Translations under genes and position numbers: made by a program
Shown here: piece by piece, positions 15,874 to 23,541 of the stretch
How positions within the stretch are numbered: position 1 is the first letter of the stretch
Layout of the letters: the number at the start of each line of letters is the position of its first letter
From: an uncultured Collinsella sp.
GTDB taxonomy: Bacteria; Actinomycetota; Coriobacteriia; Coriobacteriales; Coriobacteriaceae
Assembly (NCBI GenBank): GCA_902478945.1
Contig: CABSMX010000023.1
Coordinates: 1-23,559, forward strand
Direction of reading: 5' to 3'
DNA: 23,559 nucleotides
Notes under the pieces: generated by a model
The model's input: the letters and a program-made list of their open reading frames with translations, nothing else
Told to the model about the DNA's origin: nothing
The model's database searches: none

Positions 15874-16713
15874 ATGGCAGATTCCAAGGTGGAGTACCCC
15901 GCTCCCGATTGCCTGGCGCCCGCCGCGATCGAGGCCAAGACCGAGGTCGCCGGCGTGACCAAGGCCAACCTGCCGGTCGCAAAGGCCTTTCTGTTGGCAA
16001 TGTTCGCCGGTGCGTTTATTGCCTTCGGCGGCCTGTTCTTTACCGTGTTCTTGAGCGATAGCACGCTGGGCTGGGGCGCCCAGCGCGTCGTGGGCAGCCT
16101 GTGCTTTTGCCTGGGTCTGGTGCTCGTGCTGGTGTGCGGTGCCGAGTTGTTCACCGGTAATTCGCTTATGGTCTGCGCGCTCAAGAGCAAAAAGATCACC
16201 CTGGTCCAGATGCTCAAGGCATGGGTCGTCGTATGGGTCGGTAACTTTGTCGGTGCCCTGTTCATCGTCTTTTTGGTGTACATGGCCGGCATTTACAAGC
16301 TCAACGGCGAGGCGGTCGCCAACTCCATGGTGAGCGTCGCCGCCGGCAAGGTGACGATCGACTGGGTGACGATCTTCTTCCGCGGTATCCTGTGCAACAT
16401 CTTTGTGTGCCTGGCCGTGTGGATCGGTACCGCCGGCAAGACCGTGGTCGATAAGGTTGTGGGCATTCTGCTGCCCATCGCCGCCTTTGTGGCCTGCGGT
16501 TTTGAACACTGCGTCGCCAACATGTACTTTTTGCCCATGGGTGCCGTGATGCACGCGTGCGGCTATGGTGCCGACGTCGCCGGCGCCGATGCGCTCAACG
16601 CTGCGGGCATTGCGTTTAACCTGTCCGCTGCCACGCTGGGCAACATCGTGGGCGGTGCGGTTCTGGTCGCGCTCGGCTACTGGTTTATCTATGCCAAGAA
16701 GTCCGAGGCGTAA
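15874..16713 (+). CDS. focA: Formate channel/transporter FocA (FNT family)
   Basis: A 279-residue inner-membrane pentameric channel of the formate-nitrite transporter family (E. coli FocA 285). Six hydrophobic helices are evident. Motifs seen are CGAELFTGNSLM (about 88-99), GNFVGA (about 123-128) and GFEHCVANMYFLP (about 209-221), the last containing the gating His (H212, H209 in E. coli). Formate should pass in either direction according to pH, supplying FdhF. The ATG at 15874 follows AGGAAAGAAG; a TTG at 15841 lies too close to hycI and lacks a ribosome site. It is the last gene before the strong terminator at 16736, 39 bp after hycI. Confidence 0.94.
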   Translation: MADSKVEYPAPDCLAPAAIEAKTEVAGVTKANLPVAKAFLLAMFAGAFIAFGGLFFTVFLSDSTLGWGAQRVVGSLCFCLGLVLVLVCGAELFTGNSLMVCALKSKKITLVQMLKAWVVVWVGNFVGALFIVFLVYMAGIYKLNGEAVANSMVSVAAGKVTIDWVTIFFRGILCNIFVCLAVWIGTAGKTVVDKVVGILLPIAAFVACGFEHCVANMYFLPMGAVMHACGYGADVAGADALNAAGIAFNLSAATLGNIVGGAVLVALGYWFIYAKKSEA

Positions 16714-16735
16714 GGTACCGTCTGTTTGACGTTGG

Positions 16736-16771
16736 GCCTCCCGCGGGGCGTTGCCGTGCGGGAGGCTTTTT
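16736..16771 (+). terminator. Rho-independent terminator after focA
   Basis: GCCTCCCGC (16736-16744) and GCGGGAGGC (16758-16766) form a perfect 9-bp stem with a 13-nt loop, directly followed by TTTTT (16767-16771). It marks the end of the formate hydrogenlyase block and suggests that the next gene has its own promoter or depends on read-through. Confidence 0.9.
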
Positions 16772-16835
16772 GGGTCTGGGGCTCGTTGCCGGGCTTTTGG
16801 CCTGTTGTGTTTGGCTGATGAAAGGGGTAATCGAG

Positions 16836-18953
16836 ATGGCATCTGCTGTGAAGCGTGACGGTCGCGCCGTGGTGACGACATGCGGGGGATGCTATGCCGA
16901 TTGCGCCTTTGCGGCACGCGTTGAGGACGGTCGCGTGGTGGCCGAGCTGCCGGTTGTGGGGCATCCGTGCGCGGCGCGTGCCCTGTGCGCCCGCGGTCGG
17001 CATCGCCTGTCTATGCCGTTTGACGAGCGCGATCGCATTGTGCACCCCATGCGCCGACGAGCTGATGGCTCGGGGTTCGATGCGATTTCGTGGGACGAGG
17101 CGTTCGCGCAGATTGCAGCGCGCCTTGGGGGGATTGTTGACGAACGTGGCCCCCGTGCGCTGGGCATGACGCTCGGCGTGCCCTCGTTCGACCGCTACTG
17201 GGCGTATCGTTTTATGCGTGCGCTGGGCTCGCCCAACGTATACGGTGCCGACGGTGCCTGCGAGGTAAGCCGACTTACCGGCTGGGAGCACAGCCTGGGC
17301 TACAGCCCCGCCTCCGACCTAGCGCACACCGATTGCATTATGTATCTGGGGCGTTCCATTGTCGATTCGTCGACGATGGGGGCTGTTGATGCGCTCAACG
17401 ATGCCCGTCGCCGTGGGGCGAAGATCATCGTGGTCGACCCCCGGCGCAGTGGCTCGGCTGCGCTTGCCGACCGCTGGCTGCGCGTGCGTCCGGGCTGCGA
17501 CCTGGCCTTGCTGTTGGGCATTGCCCATGTCTTGATTGCCGAGGACCTGTACGATCACGAGTTTGTTGCCCGCTATACCACGGGTTTTGACGAGCTGGCG
17601 CAGGCAGCCCGTGCTTGGACGCCCGAGTGGGCCGAGTCGATGTGCGACGTGCCGGCCGCAGAGATTGTTGCCACGGCGCACGATCTCGCTGCCGCCGCGC
17701 CTGCCGCTGTGGTGGATGCGGGCTTTCATGGCGGCATCGGTATCGCGTATGCCAATAGCACCCAGACCGCGCGCGCTATCTGCTTGGTCGATGTGCTGCT
17801 GGGCTGCATCGGGCATGCGGGCGGCGCGCTCAATCCGCCCACGCCGCTTGTGTTGGGCGACCTCGATCCCGCGCGCTTTGCGACGCCGCCGGTACCGCGC
17901 GGGCCCAAGCTGGGGTCCGAGCGCTATCCGCTGGTCGATCCGGTGCGCGGCCTGTGCACGACCATCGGTCAGTCGATTCTGGCCGGCGATTTGCGTGGGC
18001 TCATCGTCTATGCCAGTAACCCCGGTGCGGGCTATGGCAATGCACAGGCTTGGTTGGGTATTTTGCAGCAGCTCGACTTGCTCGTGACGATTGATATCCG
18101 CTGGTCCGAGACGGCGCGTGCTTCTGACTTCGTGCTGCCCGACGTGACGTATCTGGAGGCCGACCGCGGTGTGGGCACAGTCGTGGGCGCCAACGATGCG
18201 CGGGTGTTCTACCGCAACGCCGTGCTGCCTGTGCAGCATGACGACACACGTCCCGGTCGGGAGATTTTTGTCGGTCTGGCGCAGGCGTGTGGCGTGGGCG
18301 AGTACTTTCGGTTTACGTCCGATGATCTGGCGGCTGCCCAGGTGGCGCCTTTTGAGATTGATCTTGCCGCACTCAAGGAGCGCGGTTGGGCCGATACGGG
18401 TGTAGCGTTGCCGTCGCGCACAGGTGAGCCCGTGATTCCGCTTGCCGGCGGCAAGATAGCGCTGGCAAGCAGCGTGTGGGAGCGTGCCGGTTTGGGTCGT
18501 GTGCCCGACTGGATCGCGCCCATGGTGGAGCCTGGCCCGGGGATGTTTCGCCTCATTAGCGGCAATCGACCCTTTGAGTCGCATACCTCGCGCAGGCTCG
18601 CGGCCCAAGGTGCCGCCGAGGCTGGGTCGGACCTGGATGCCGTGCAGATGAATGCCGATGCTGCTGCGCACATGGGCATCGCCGACGGCGAGGTCGTCGA
18701 GCTTGTGAGCGATATGGGCCGCGACCGCGTGCGCGTGGAGACGACGCCGTATCTGCATCCGGCGTGCATCTTCACCTCGGCCGCCCCCGGTGGGCGTTCG
18801 TTTGGCGCCGATGCCGGTGGCGCTCAAGCCTTGGGCGTGGGCCCGCTCGACCATACGCCGTTACGTTGGGACCCGTTGACGGGCGCCGCGCTCACCCAGG
18901 AAAACGCCGTTCGCGTGGAAAAGATCGCGGCGCGCGGGGATAATGACGAGTAA
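16836..18953 (+). CDS. Molybdopterin oxidoreductase (DMSO reductase family), Cys-ligated, partnerless
   Basis: A 705-residue Mo/W-bisMGD enzyme of the DMSO reductase superfamily; substrate unknown. C16, C19, C23 and C51 form a 4Fe-4S motif, with CARGR after the last Cys in place of the CLKG of FdhF. The metal ligand is probably C142 in GACEVSRLTG. Cofactor-binding stretches are IIVVDPRRSG (about 213-222), YASNPGAGYGN, SDFVLPDVTYLEADRGVG and the C-terminal molybdopterin domain (RLISGNRPFESHTS). The Cys ligand resembles thiosulfate/polysulfide reductase or formate dehydrogenase types. No Tat signal is present, so it is cytoplasmic, and no B or C subunit gene is adjacent. The ATG at 16836 follows AAAGGGG. 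Confidence 0.85.
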   Translation: MASAVKRDGRAVVTTCGGCYADCAFAARVEDGRVVAELPVVGHPCAARALCARGRHRLSMPFDERDRIVHPMRRRADGSGFDAISWDEAFAQIAARLGGIVDERGPRALGMTLGVPSFDRYWAYRFMRALGSPNVYGADGACEVSRLTGWEHSLGYSPASDLAHTDCIMYLGRSIVDSSTMGAVDALNDARRRGAKIIVVDPRRSGSAALADRWLRVRPGCDLALLLGIAHVLIAEDLYDHEFVARYTTGFDELAQAARAWTPEWAESMCDVPAAEIVATAHDLAAAAPAAVVDAGFHGGIGIAYANSTQTARAICLVDVLLGCIGHAGGALNPPTPLVLGDLDPARFATPPVPRGPKLGSERYPLVDPVRGLCTTIGQSILAGDLRGLIVYASNPGAGYGNAQAWLGILQQLDLLVTIDIRWSETARASDFVLPDVTYLEADRGVGTVVGANDARVFYRNAVLPVQHDDTRPGREIFVGLAQACGVGEYFRFTSDDLAAAQVAPFEIDLAALKERGWADTGVALPSRTGEPVIPLAGGKIALASSVWERAGLGRVPDWIAPMVEPGPGMFRLISGNRPFESHTSRRLAAQGAAEAGSDLDAVQMNADAAAHMGIADGEVVELVSDMGRDRVRVETTPYLHPACIFTSAAPGGRSFGADAGGAQALGVGPLDHTPLRWDPLTGAALTQENAVRVEKIAARGDNDE

Positions 18954-19005
18954 TTGACTCAGCTGATGTATTCGACTGATCCACGTTTCTTTTGAAAGGC
19001 CGCAC

Positions 19006-20463
19006 ATGAGCGATAGCCAGAACATGTCCGATGAGGTGCGCGTCCGCCTGCGCGCCATTCCTTCCGTCAACGAGCTGCTTGCCGAGTGGCCGGTGGTGAA
19101 GGCGGCGGGGGAGACCTGCGACGCGGTGGTCCATGCTGCCGTGACGGCCGAGCTCGACGAGGAGCGCGCCGCGATTCGCGCCGGTGCCGCCCCGCGTTCC
19201 AAGCGCGAGCTGGCCTCGGCCATCGAGTGGCGTGCGCATCGCTCCGCGCTGCCGAGCCTGCGTCCCGCCGTCAACGCCACTGGTGTGGTTATCCATACCA
19301 ACCTGGGCCGCGCCCCGCTAGCGGAGTCGGCCGCCAAGGCCGTAGCCGAGGTCGCGCGCGGGTATAGCACGCTCGAGTACAGCGTCGACACCTGTTCGCG
19401 CGGGTCGCGCAAGGAGCATGCCGCGCAGCTGATCCGCTCGCTCACCGGTGCCGAGGATGCGCTCGTGGTCAACAACAACGCCGCTGCGGTGCTGCTGGTG
19501 CTGGCAACCCATGCCGCGGGCAAAGAGGTCATAGTCAGCCGTGGCGAGCTTGTCGAGATCGGCGGCAGCTTCCGTATCCCCGACGTCATGGAGGCCTCGG
19601 GTGCCAAGCTCGTCGAGGTCGGGGCCACCAACCGCACGCATCTGGTCGACTACGAGCGTGCCATCACGCCCGATACGGCGATGATCCTTAAGGTTCATCC
19701 TTCTAACTATCGCATCGAGGGTTTTCACGAGGAAGTGAGCTCAAGGGAGCTCGCCGCCCTAGCTCACAAGCATGGTCTGCTGTTCTATGAAGACCAGGGC
19801 TCGGGGGCGCTGTTGCCTGACGACATCCTAGTTCGCGGCGGTGAGGAGACTACGCCCACTTCGGTGGCGTCGGGGCTCGATCTGGTATCGTGCTCGGGCG
19901 ATAAATTGCTCGGTGCCGCACAGGCGGGCATTATCATGGGTCGTCGCGATCTGGTCCAGGCCTGTGGGTCGCATCCGCTTATGCGCGCCCTGCGCCCGGG
20001 CAAGTTGGCGCTCACGGCGCTCGAGGCTACGCTGCGCATCTACATGGACGGCGCCGACGTGGCCCATCGCGATATTCCGGTGCTCTGCATGCTTACGCTG
20101 CCGCAGGCTCATCTGGAGCGTCGTGCCCGCAAGCTGCGCGATCGTATGGTTGACGGGCTCGATAAGGCCGGTTGCCCGTGCGCCGTTCAGGTGGAGATCG
20201 TCGAGGAATCGTCGACCCCCGGTGGTGGCTCTCTGCCTACCGTTGAGCTGCCCACGATGTGCGTTGCCGTGCGTCTTGTTGACGAGCACCTGTCCGTCGA
20301 CGCGCTCAAGCGCTCGCTTGTCCAGGACTTCGATACGCCGGTCGTCACGCGAACCTCGCACGATCGCATTTTGTTTGACGTCCGTACGCTTGTGGGCGAC
20401 CGCGATATCGAGACGGCGGCGTCGACGCTCGTCGCGTGCGTTGAGAAGGCGGTGCGCCAATGA
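19006..20463 (+). CDS. selA: L-seryl-tRNA(Sec) selenium transferase SelA
   Basis: A 485-residue PLP enzyme (E. coli SelA 463) that converts Ser-tRNA(Sec) to Sec-tRNA(Sec) using selenophosphate. Signatures: NATGVVIHTNLGRAPL (about 90-105), SRKEHA, VNNNAAAVLLVL (about 155-166), GSFRIPDVMEASGAKLVEVG, YEDQGSGALL, and CSGDKLLGAAQAGII with the PLP Lys at K300. The usual FSGDKLLGGPQAG reads CSGDKLLGAAQAG here. The ATG at 19006 follows GAAAGG, 52 bp after the molybdoenzyme gene. A TTGACT at 18954-18959 might be a -35, but the -10 at 17 bp (TGATCC) is poor. The stop overlaps the selB start (ATGA). Confidence 0.95.
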   Translation: MSDSQNMSDEVRVRLRAIPSVNELLAEWPVVKAAGETCDAVVHAAVTAELDEERAAIRAGAAPRSKRELASAIEWRAHRSALPSLRPAVNATGVVIHTNLGRAPLAESAAKAVAEVARGYSTLEYSVDTCSRGSRKEHAAQLIRSLTGAEDALVVNNNAAAVLLVLATHAAGKEVIVSRGELVEIGGSFRIPDVMEASGAKLVEVGATNRTHLVDYERAITPDTAMILKVHPSNYRIEGFHEEVSSRELAALAHKHGLLFYEDQGSGALLPDDILVRGGEETTPTSVASGLDLVSCSGDKLLGAAQAGIIMGRRDLVQACGSHPLMRALRPGKLALTALEATLRIYMDGADVAHRDIPVLCMLTLPQAHLERRARKLRDRMVDGLDKAGCPCAVQVEIVEESSTPGGGSLPTVELPTMCVAVRLVDEHLSVDALKRSLVQDFDTPVVTRTSHDRILFDVRTLVGDRDIETAASTLVACVEKAVRQ

Positions 20464-22427
20464 GTGAGGCCGAAGCGTTGGTGGAATGCCCCGTTATCGT
20501 TGGCACGGCAGGACATGTTGACCACGGTAAGTCGGCGCTCATCGAGGCACTGACGGGCAAAAACCCCGACCGCCTGGAAGTTGAGCGTCGTCGCGGCATG
20601 ACGGTTGAGCTTGGCTTTGGCGAGCTGGCGCTGCCGAGTGGCAAAATTGTTGGCCTGGTCGACGTGCCAGGCCATGCGCACTACCTGCGCGCCATGGTGC
20701 AGGGTGCCACGGGTATCGACGTGGCCGTGCTGGTGGTTTCGGCCGTCGAGGGCGTGATGCCGCAGACCCGCGAGCACGTGCATGTGCTGGAGCTGCTGGG
20801 CGTCACACACATGGTGGTTGCGCTGACGATGTGCGACCTGGCCGACGCCGAGATGACCGAGCTTGCCGAGCTCGATGTCGATGACTTTTTGTCAGGTACC
20901 GTGTTTGCGGGCGCGCCGATCGTGCCTGTGTCGTCCAAGACCGGCGAGGGGATCGATGGCCTGCTGGCTAAGCTCGACGAGCAGGTTGCCACTTGTTGGG
21001 ATGCCCGCCGCGCTCGTGCCGAGCTCACCGATGCCGCACCGCGCCTGCCCATCGACCGCTGCTTTACGATCAAGGGCGCCGGTACCGTGGTGACGGGAAC
21101 GCTGCACGATGCGCCGGTTGCGGTGGGTGACGAGCTGATGGCGTTACCGTCGCGTACGGTCTGTCGCGTGCGCGGGATTCAGGTACATGGCGATACGCCG
21201 CGGGCGTTGCCCGGTCAGCGTGTGGCGCTCAACTTGGTGGGCGATGCCGTCGCCGCGCTCGATCGCGGTGAAATGCTGGGCGTGGCGGGCCGCTTTGGCC
21301 AGACGATGCGCTTTATGATGACGTTTACGTATTTGGGTCGCGAGGGAGCCAAGCCGCGTGTGCTCGAGTCGGGTGCGCGTGTGCACGTGATGGCGGGTAC
21401 GGCCGAGGTTGTCGGTCGCATCATGTTCATGGAGGGCGAAGCCCCCATGGCGGTGGGCGAGACCCGTATCGTTCAGGTGCGCTTGGAAAACTCGTTGCCG
21501 CTACGTGCCGGGGACCATGCCGTGGTGCTGTCATTTTCGCCCGTGATGCTTATTGGCGGCGGGCGCGTGCTGCTTTCGCGCTGCCGTCGCTCGCGCGAGC
21601 TTGCTGAAGGGGAGCGTGCGCTGTATGCGGCGCTCGAGTCCGGCGATATCGCGGGCGGTGTGGGCGCTTGGCTGGCGCTGCAGACGCTGCCGGTTACGGC
21701 GGTTGATGTTGCCGAGGCTTTGGATCTTGGTGTCGGCAAGGTCGATGCCGCACTGCGCGGTTTGGTGTCGCAGGTCTCCGTTCGCAAGCTTGCCGTGGGT
21801 GATGTGGACCTCTTGGCGGACGCCGTGGTGCTCGACGCCGCGATGGATGCACTGGCGGCGACTCTGTCAGCCATGCACGCGGCGGCTCCCAAGGAGACGG
21901 GCTTTACGCCCGGCGCCGTTGCCCATGCTGCGTGGCCTACCGCTGACGATACAGTTGCCGCAGCCCTGATTTCCGAGGGCTGCTCGCGTGGCGTGTGCGC
22001 CGCCGAGGGCGCTGAGGTGTTCGACCCGCATTCGGCCGCCGCTGCCGCACGTGTAGTGCATGAGGCCTGCGAACGTATCGTTGCCTTGCTGGACGAAGCC
22101 GGCCTCGATGCGCCGACGCTGCCCGAGGTTGGCGAGCAGTTGAAGCTCGATCGCGACACCATGACGCGTGCCCTGCGCGAGCTTTCGCTCAACCGTTCCA
22201 TCGTGAAGGTCGAGCGCGACGTTGCCCTGTCTGCTATCTCGGAAGTCCATGCGCGCGAGCTTGTTGCCGTTGCCATTGAGGCAGCCGGTGGCGCTGCCAC
22301 CACGAGTGTGTTGCGCGAGGCCCTGGGTGTGTCGCGCAAGCGTGCCATCAGCATCTTGGAGCACCTGGATGCCGTGCGCTTCACGGTGCTCGACAAGGAG
22401 GCCGGCGGCCTGCGCTCCCTGCGCTAG
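20460..22427 (+). CDS. selB: Selenocysteine-specific elongation factor SelB
   Basis: A 655-residue GTPase that carries Sec-tRNA(Sec) to the ribosome at UGA codons marked by a SECIS. The N-terminal GTPase has G1 (GHVDHGKS, 18-25), RRRGMTVELGF (44-54, T48), G3 (DVPGH, 68-72), and G4 at 123-126, which reads TMCD where N/TKxD is normal. EF-Tu-like domains 2 and 3 follow, then about 280 residues of winged-helix repeats that bind the SECIS. The end (LREALGVSRKRAISILEHLD, ending LRSLR) matches the last winged helix. It overlaps selA by 4 nt and is followed by the tRNA-Sec gene. Its only visible client here is fdhF. Confidence 0.95.
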   Translation: MSEAEALVECPVIVGTAGHVDHGKSALIEALTGKNPDRLEVERRRGMTVELGFGELALPSGKIVGLVDVPGHAHYLRAMVQGATGIDVAVLVVSAVEGVMPQTREHVHVLELLGVTHMVVALTMCDLADAEMTELAELDVDDFLSGTVFAGAPIVPVSSKTGEGIDGLLAKLDEQVATCWDARRARAELTDAAPRLPIDRCFTIKGAGTVVTGTLHDAPVAVGDELMALPSRTVCRVRGIQVHGDTPRALPGQRVALNLVGDAVAALDRGEMLGVAGRFGQTMRFMMTFTYLGREGAKPRVLESGARVHVMAGTAEVVGRIMFMEGEAPMAVGETRIVQVRLENSLPLRAGDHAVVLSFSPVMLIGGGRVLLSRCRRSRELAEGERALYAALESGDIAGGVGAWLALQTLPVTAVDVAEALDLGVGKVDAALRGLVSQVSVRKLAVGDVDLLADAVVLDAAMDALAATLSAMHAAAPKETGFTPGAVAHAAWPTADDTVAAALISEGCSRGVCAAEGAEVFDPHSAAAAARVVHEACERIVALLDEAGLDAPTLPEVGEQLKLDRDTMTRALRELSLNRSIVKVERDVALSAISEVHARELVAVAIEAAGGAATTSVLREALGVSRKRAISILEHLDAVRFTVLDKEAGGLRSLR

Positions 22428-22442
22428 ATTGGCTGCTCGGTT

Positions 22443-22451
22443 TGGTAAAAT
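22443..22451 (+). promoter_or_regulatory. Candidate extended -10 promoter for tRNA-Sec
   Basis: TGGTAAAAT contains TG-N and TAAAAT (22446-22451), an extended -10 element, in the 36-bp gap after selB. It would start transcription near 22458, a few bases before the tRNA 5' end at 22464. No good -35 is present, which extended -10 promoters can tolerate. Confidence 0.45.
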
Positions 22452-22463
22452 ACCGCCGCACTT

Positions 22464-22560
22464 GGGAACGGATGGGCTCCGGTGGGCTCCGCGGTCCTCA
22501 AAACCGTTGCGAGGCGTGCAAAACGTCTTGGATGTGTTCGATTCACATACGTTCCCGCCA
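22464..22560 (+). tRNA. selC: tRNA-Sec (anticodon UCA)
   Basis: A 97-nt selenocysteine tRNA with encoded CCA (E. coli 95 nt). Acceptor: 22464-22471 with 22549-22556, seven pairs plus a G-A mismatch at the eighth. D arm: a 6-bp stem (22474-22479 with 22484-22489) and a CGGT loop, the tRNA-Sec hallmark. Anticodon stem: 22491-22495 with 22503-22507, and loop CCTCAAA holding TCA at 22498-22500. Variable arm: 8 bp (22510-22517 with 22523-22530). T arm: ATGTG/CACAT with loop TTCGATT. G22557 is the discriminator. Position 33 is C (22497), not U. It lies directly after selA-selB and reads the UGA in fdhF. Confidence 0.95.
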
Positions 22561-22569
22561 TACGCTACC

Positions 22570-22624
22570 AGCGCTTTTGTGCTCGCGGTCTTGCTGCGTG
22601 CCGCAAAGGCGCTGTTTTGTTTTT
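22570..22624 (+). terminator. Rho-independent terminator after tRNA-Sec
   Basis: AGCGCTTTTGTG (22570-22581) pairs with CGCAAAGGCGCT (22602-22613) over 12 positions, two of them G-U, with a 20-nt loop. TTTTGTTTTT (22615-22624) follows. It starts 10 nt after the tRNA CCA and would end the selAB-selC transcript. Confidence 0.8.
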
Positions 22625-22677
22625 GCACGAGCTTTTCGTAGCGCCGATATTTCGGCGGCTGTGTTTAGCTTCGTGCA
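22624..22677 (+). repeat. Long stem-loop in the mobA leader
   Basis: TGCACGAGCT (22624-22633) pairs with AGCTTCGTGCA (22667-22677), leaving one T bulged. The enclosed part contains GCCGATATTTCGGC, a second perfect 5-bp hairpin. There is no T-tract after it, and it ends 37 nt before mobA, so it may be an mRNA leader structure. I do not recognise it as a known riboswitch. Confidence 0.4.
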
Positions 22678-22714
22678 CCGGGTTTCGAGCATGCCGATGG
22701 GGGTGGTTTGCCGT

Positions 22715-23347
22715 ATGACTACCGTAAGACGAGCCGATCTTTCTTGTGTCGTCCAGGCGGGCGGTTTGTCATCGCGCATGGGTTGCGACAAGGCACGGAT
22801 GTTGTTTTGCGGCGAGCCGCTCATCGAACGCGTGCTGGGCCGGCTGGCGCCAGTTGCCGGCGAGTTGGTCGTGACGACTTCGCGCCCCAGCGAGCTTACC
22901 TATCTTGAGGAGCGCGCGTTTGGCGGCCTGGTGCCGCGTGTGGTGGCGGACCTTGAAGGGTCGGCGGGTGCCATGCGTGGCATCGCGAGCTCGCTGGCTG
23001 CCGCTCGGTTGCCCCTCGCGGCGATCGTCGCCTGCGATATGCCGTTCGTCTCACCAGAACTGATCGGCGCGCTTTCGGATCGGGTCAAGGAAGGCCCGCT
23101 CGATGTGTGCGTCCCGCGCGAGGAGCGGGGGATTGAGCCGCTTTGCGCTGTCTGGCGCCGTGACGCGTGTGCGCCGGTTGCCCGTGAGTTGCTCGACCAG
23201 GACCGCCAACGCATCCGCTGTTTGATTGACCGGGTCCATGCCGGCTATCTGGATGAGCCCCAGATTGTCGAGGTCGCAGGCTCGACGCTCTGCTTCGAAA
23301 ACGTCAATACGCCCGAGGAGTTTGCGGCGGCCGAGTTACTCGCCTAG
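22715..23347 (+). CDS. mobA: Molybdenum cofactor guanylyltransferase MobA
   Basis: A 210-residue nucleotidyltransferase that adds GMP from GTP to Mo-molybdopterin, giving the guanine dinucleotide cofactor used by FdhF and the other molybdoenzyme here. The nucleotide-binding signature is VVQAGGLSSRMGCDKARM (about 12-29, the LAGGxSxRMGxDKA motif). Later segments are DLEGSAGAMRGIASSLAA, the metal-binding VACDMPFVSPELI and NVNTPEEFAAAE at the end, all typical of MobA. The ATG at 22715 follows GGGGGTGG; in-frame ATGs at 22691 and 22697 would add a few residues. It is separated from tRNA-Sec by a terminator and a leader hairpin, so it probably has its own promoter. Confidence 0.92.
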   Translation: MTTVRRADLSCVVQAGGLSSRMGCDKARMLFCGEPLIERVLGRLAPVAGELVVTTSRPSELTYLEERAFGGLVPRVVADLEGSAGAMRGIASSLAAARLPLAAIVACDMPFVSPELIGALSDRVKEGPLDVCVPREERGIEPLCAVWRRDACAPVARELLDQDRQRIRCLIDRVHAGYLDEPQIVEVAGSTLCFENVNTPEEFAAAELLA

Positions 23348-23362
23348 ACGATTGGAGTTGCC

Positions 23363-23541
23363 ATGTCTCACGATATTTGCCCCGACACGGGAGAGCCTTG
23401 CACTTGCGATGGTTCCGAGCCCTGTACCTGCGGCTGCGGCGGCTGTGGACATACTGCGGAAGAGGAAGCGGCCGCCGCGGCGTATCGTGAGGCGCACCGC
23501 GAAGGCCCGTCCGGTGATGCCCTCGACCACGAACGCAAGAT
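23363..23541 (+). CDS. Cys-rich protein of unknown function, 3' truncated
   Basis: An open frame from ATG 23363, 15 bp after mobA, with TTGGAG upstream as a ribosome site. It runs off the native sequence into the adapter at 23542. The visible 59 residues begin MSHDICPDTGEPCTCDGSEP and contain two EPCTC motifs followed by GCGGCGH, giving eight Cys in the first 33 residues, then an Ala/Glu/Arg-rich stretch. The Cys spacing suggests a metal- or cluster-binding N-terminus, but I do not recognise the family. Its place after mobA hints at a link to molybdoenzymes; this is only context. Confidence 0.6.

Noticed and set aside
16770..16835. Upstream TTG start giving the molybdoenzyme a hydrophobic, lipobox-like N-terminus (GLVAGLLACC)
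   Set aside because: The TTG lies in the T-tract of the focA terminator with no ribosome site. ATG 16836 has AAAGGGG upstream and gives the normal start just before the Fe-S motif.
18954..18982. Sigma-70 promoter for selA (TTGACT at 18954)
   Set aside because: The -35 is good, but the -10 at 17 bp is TGATCC. It is too weak to list as a feature, and read-through from the molybdoenzyme gene is as likely.
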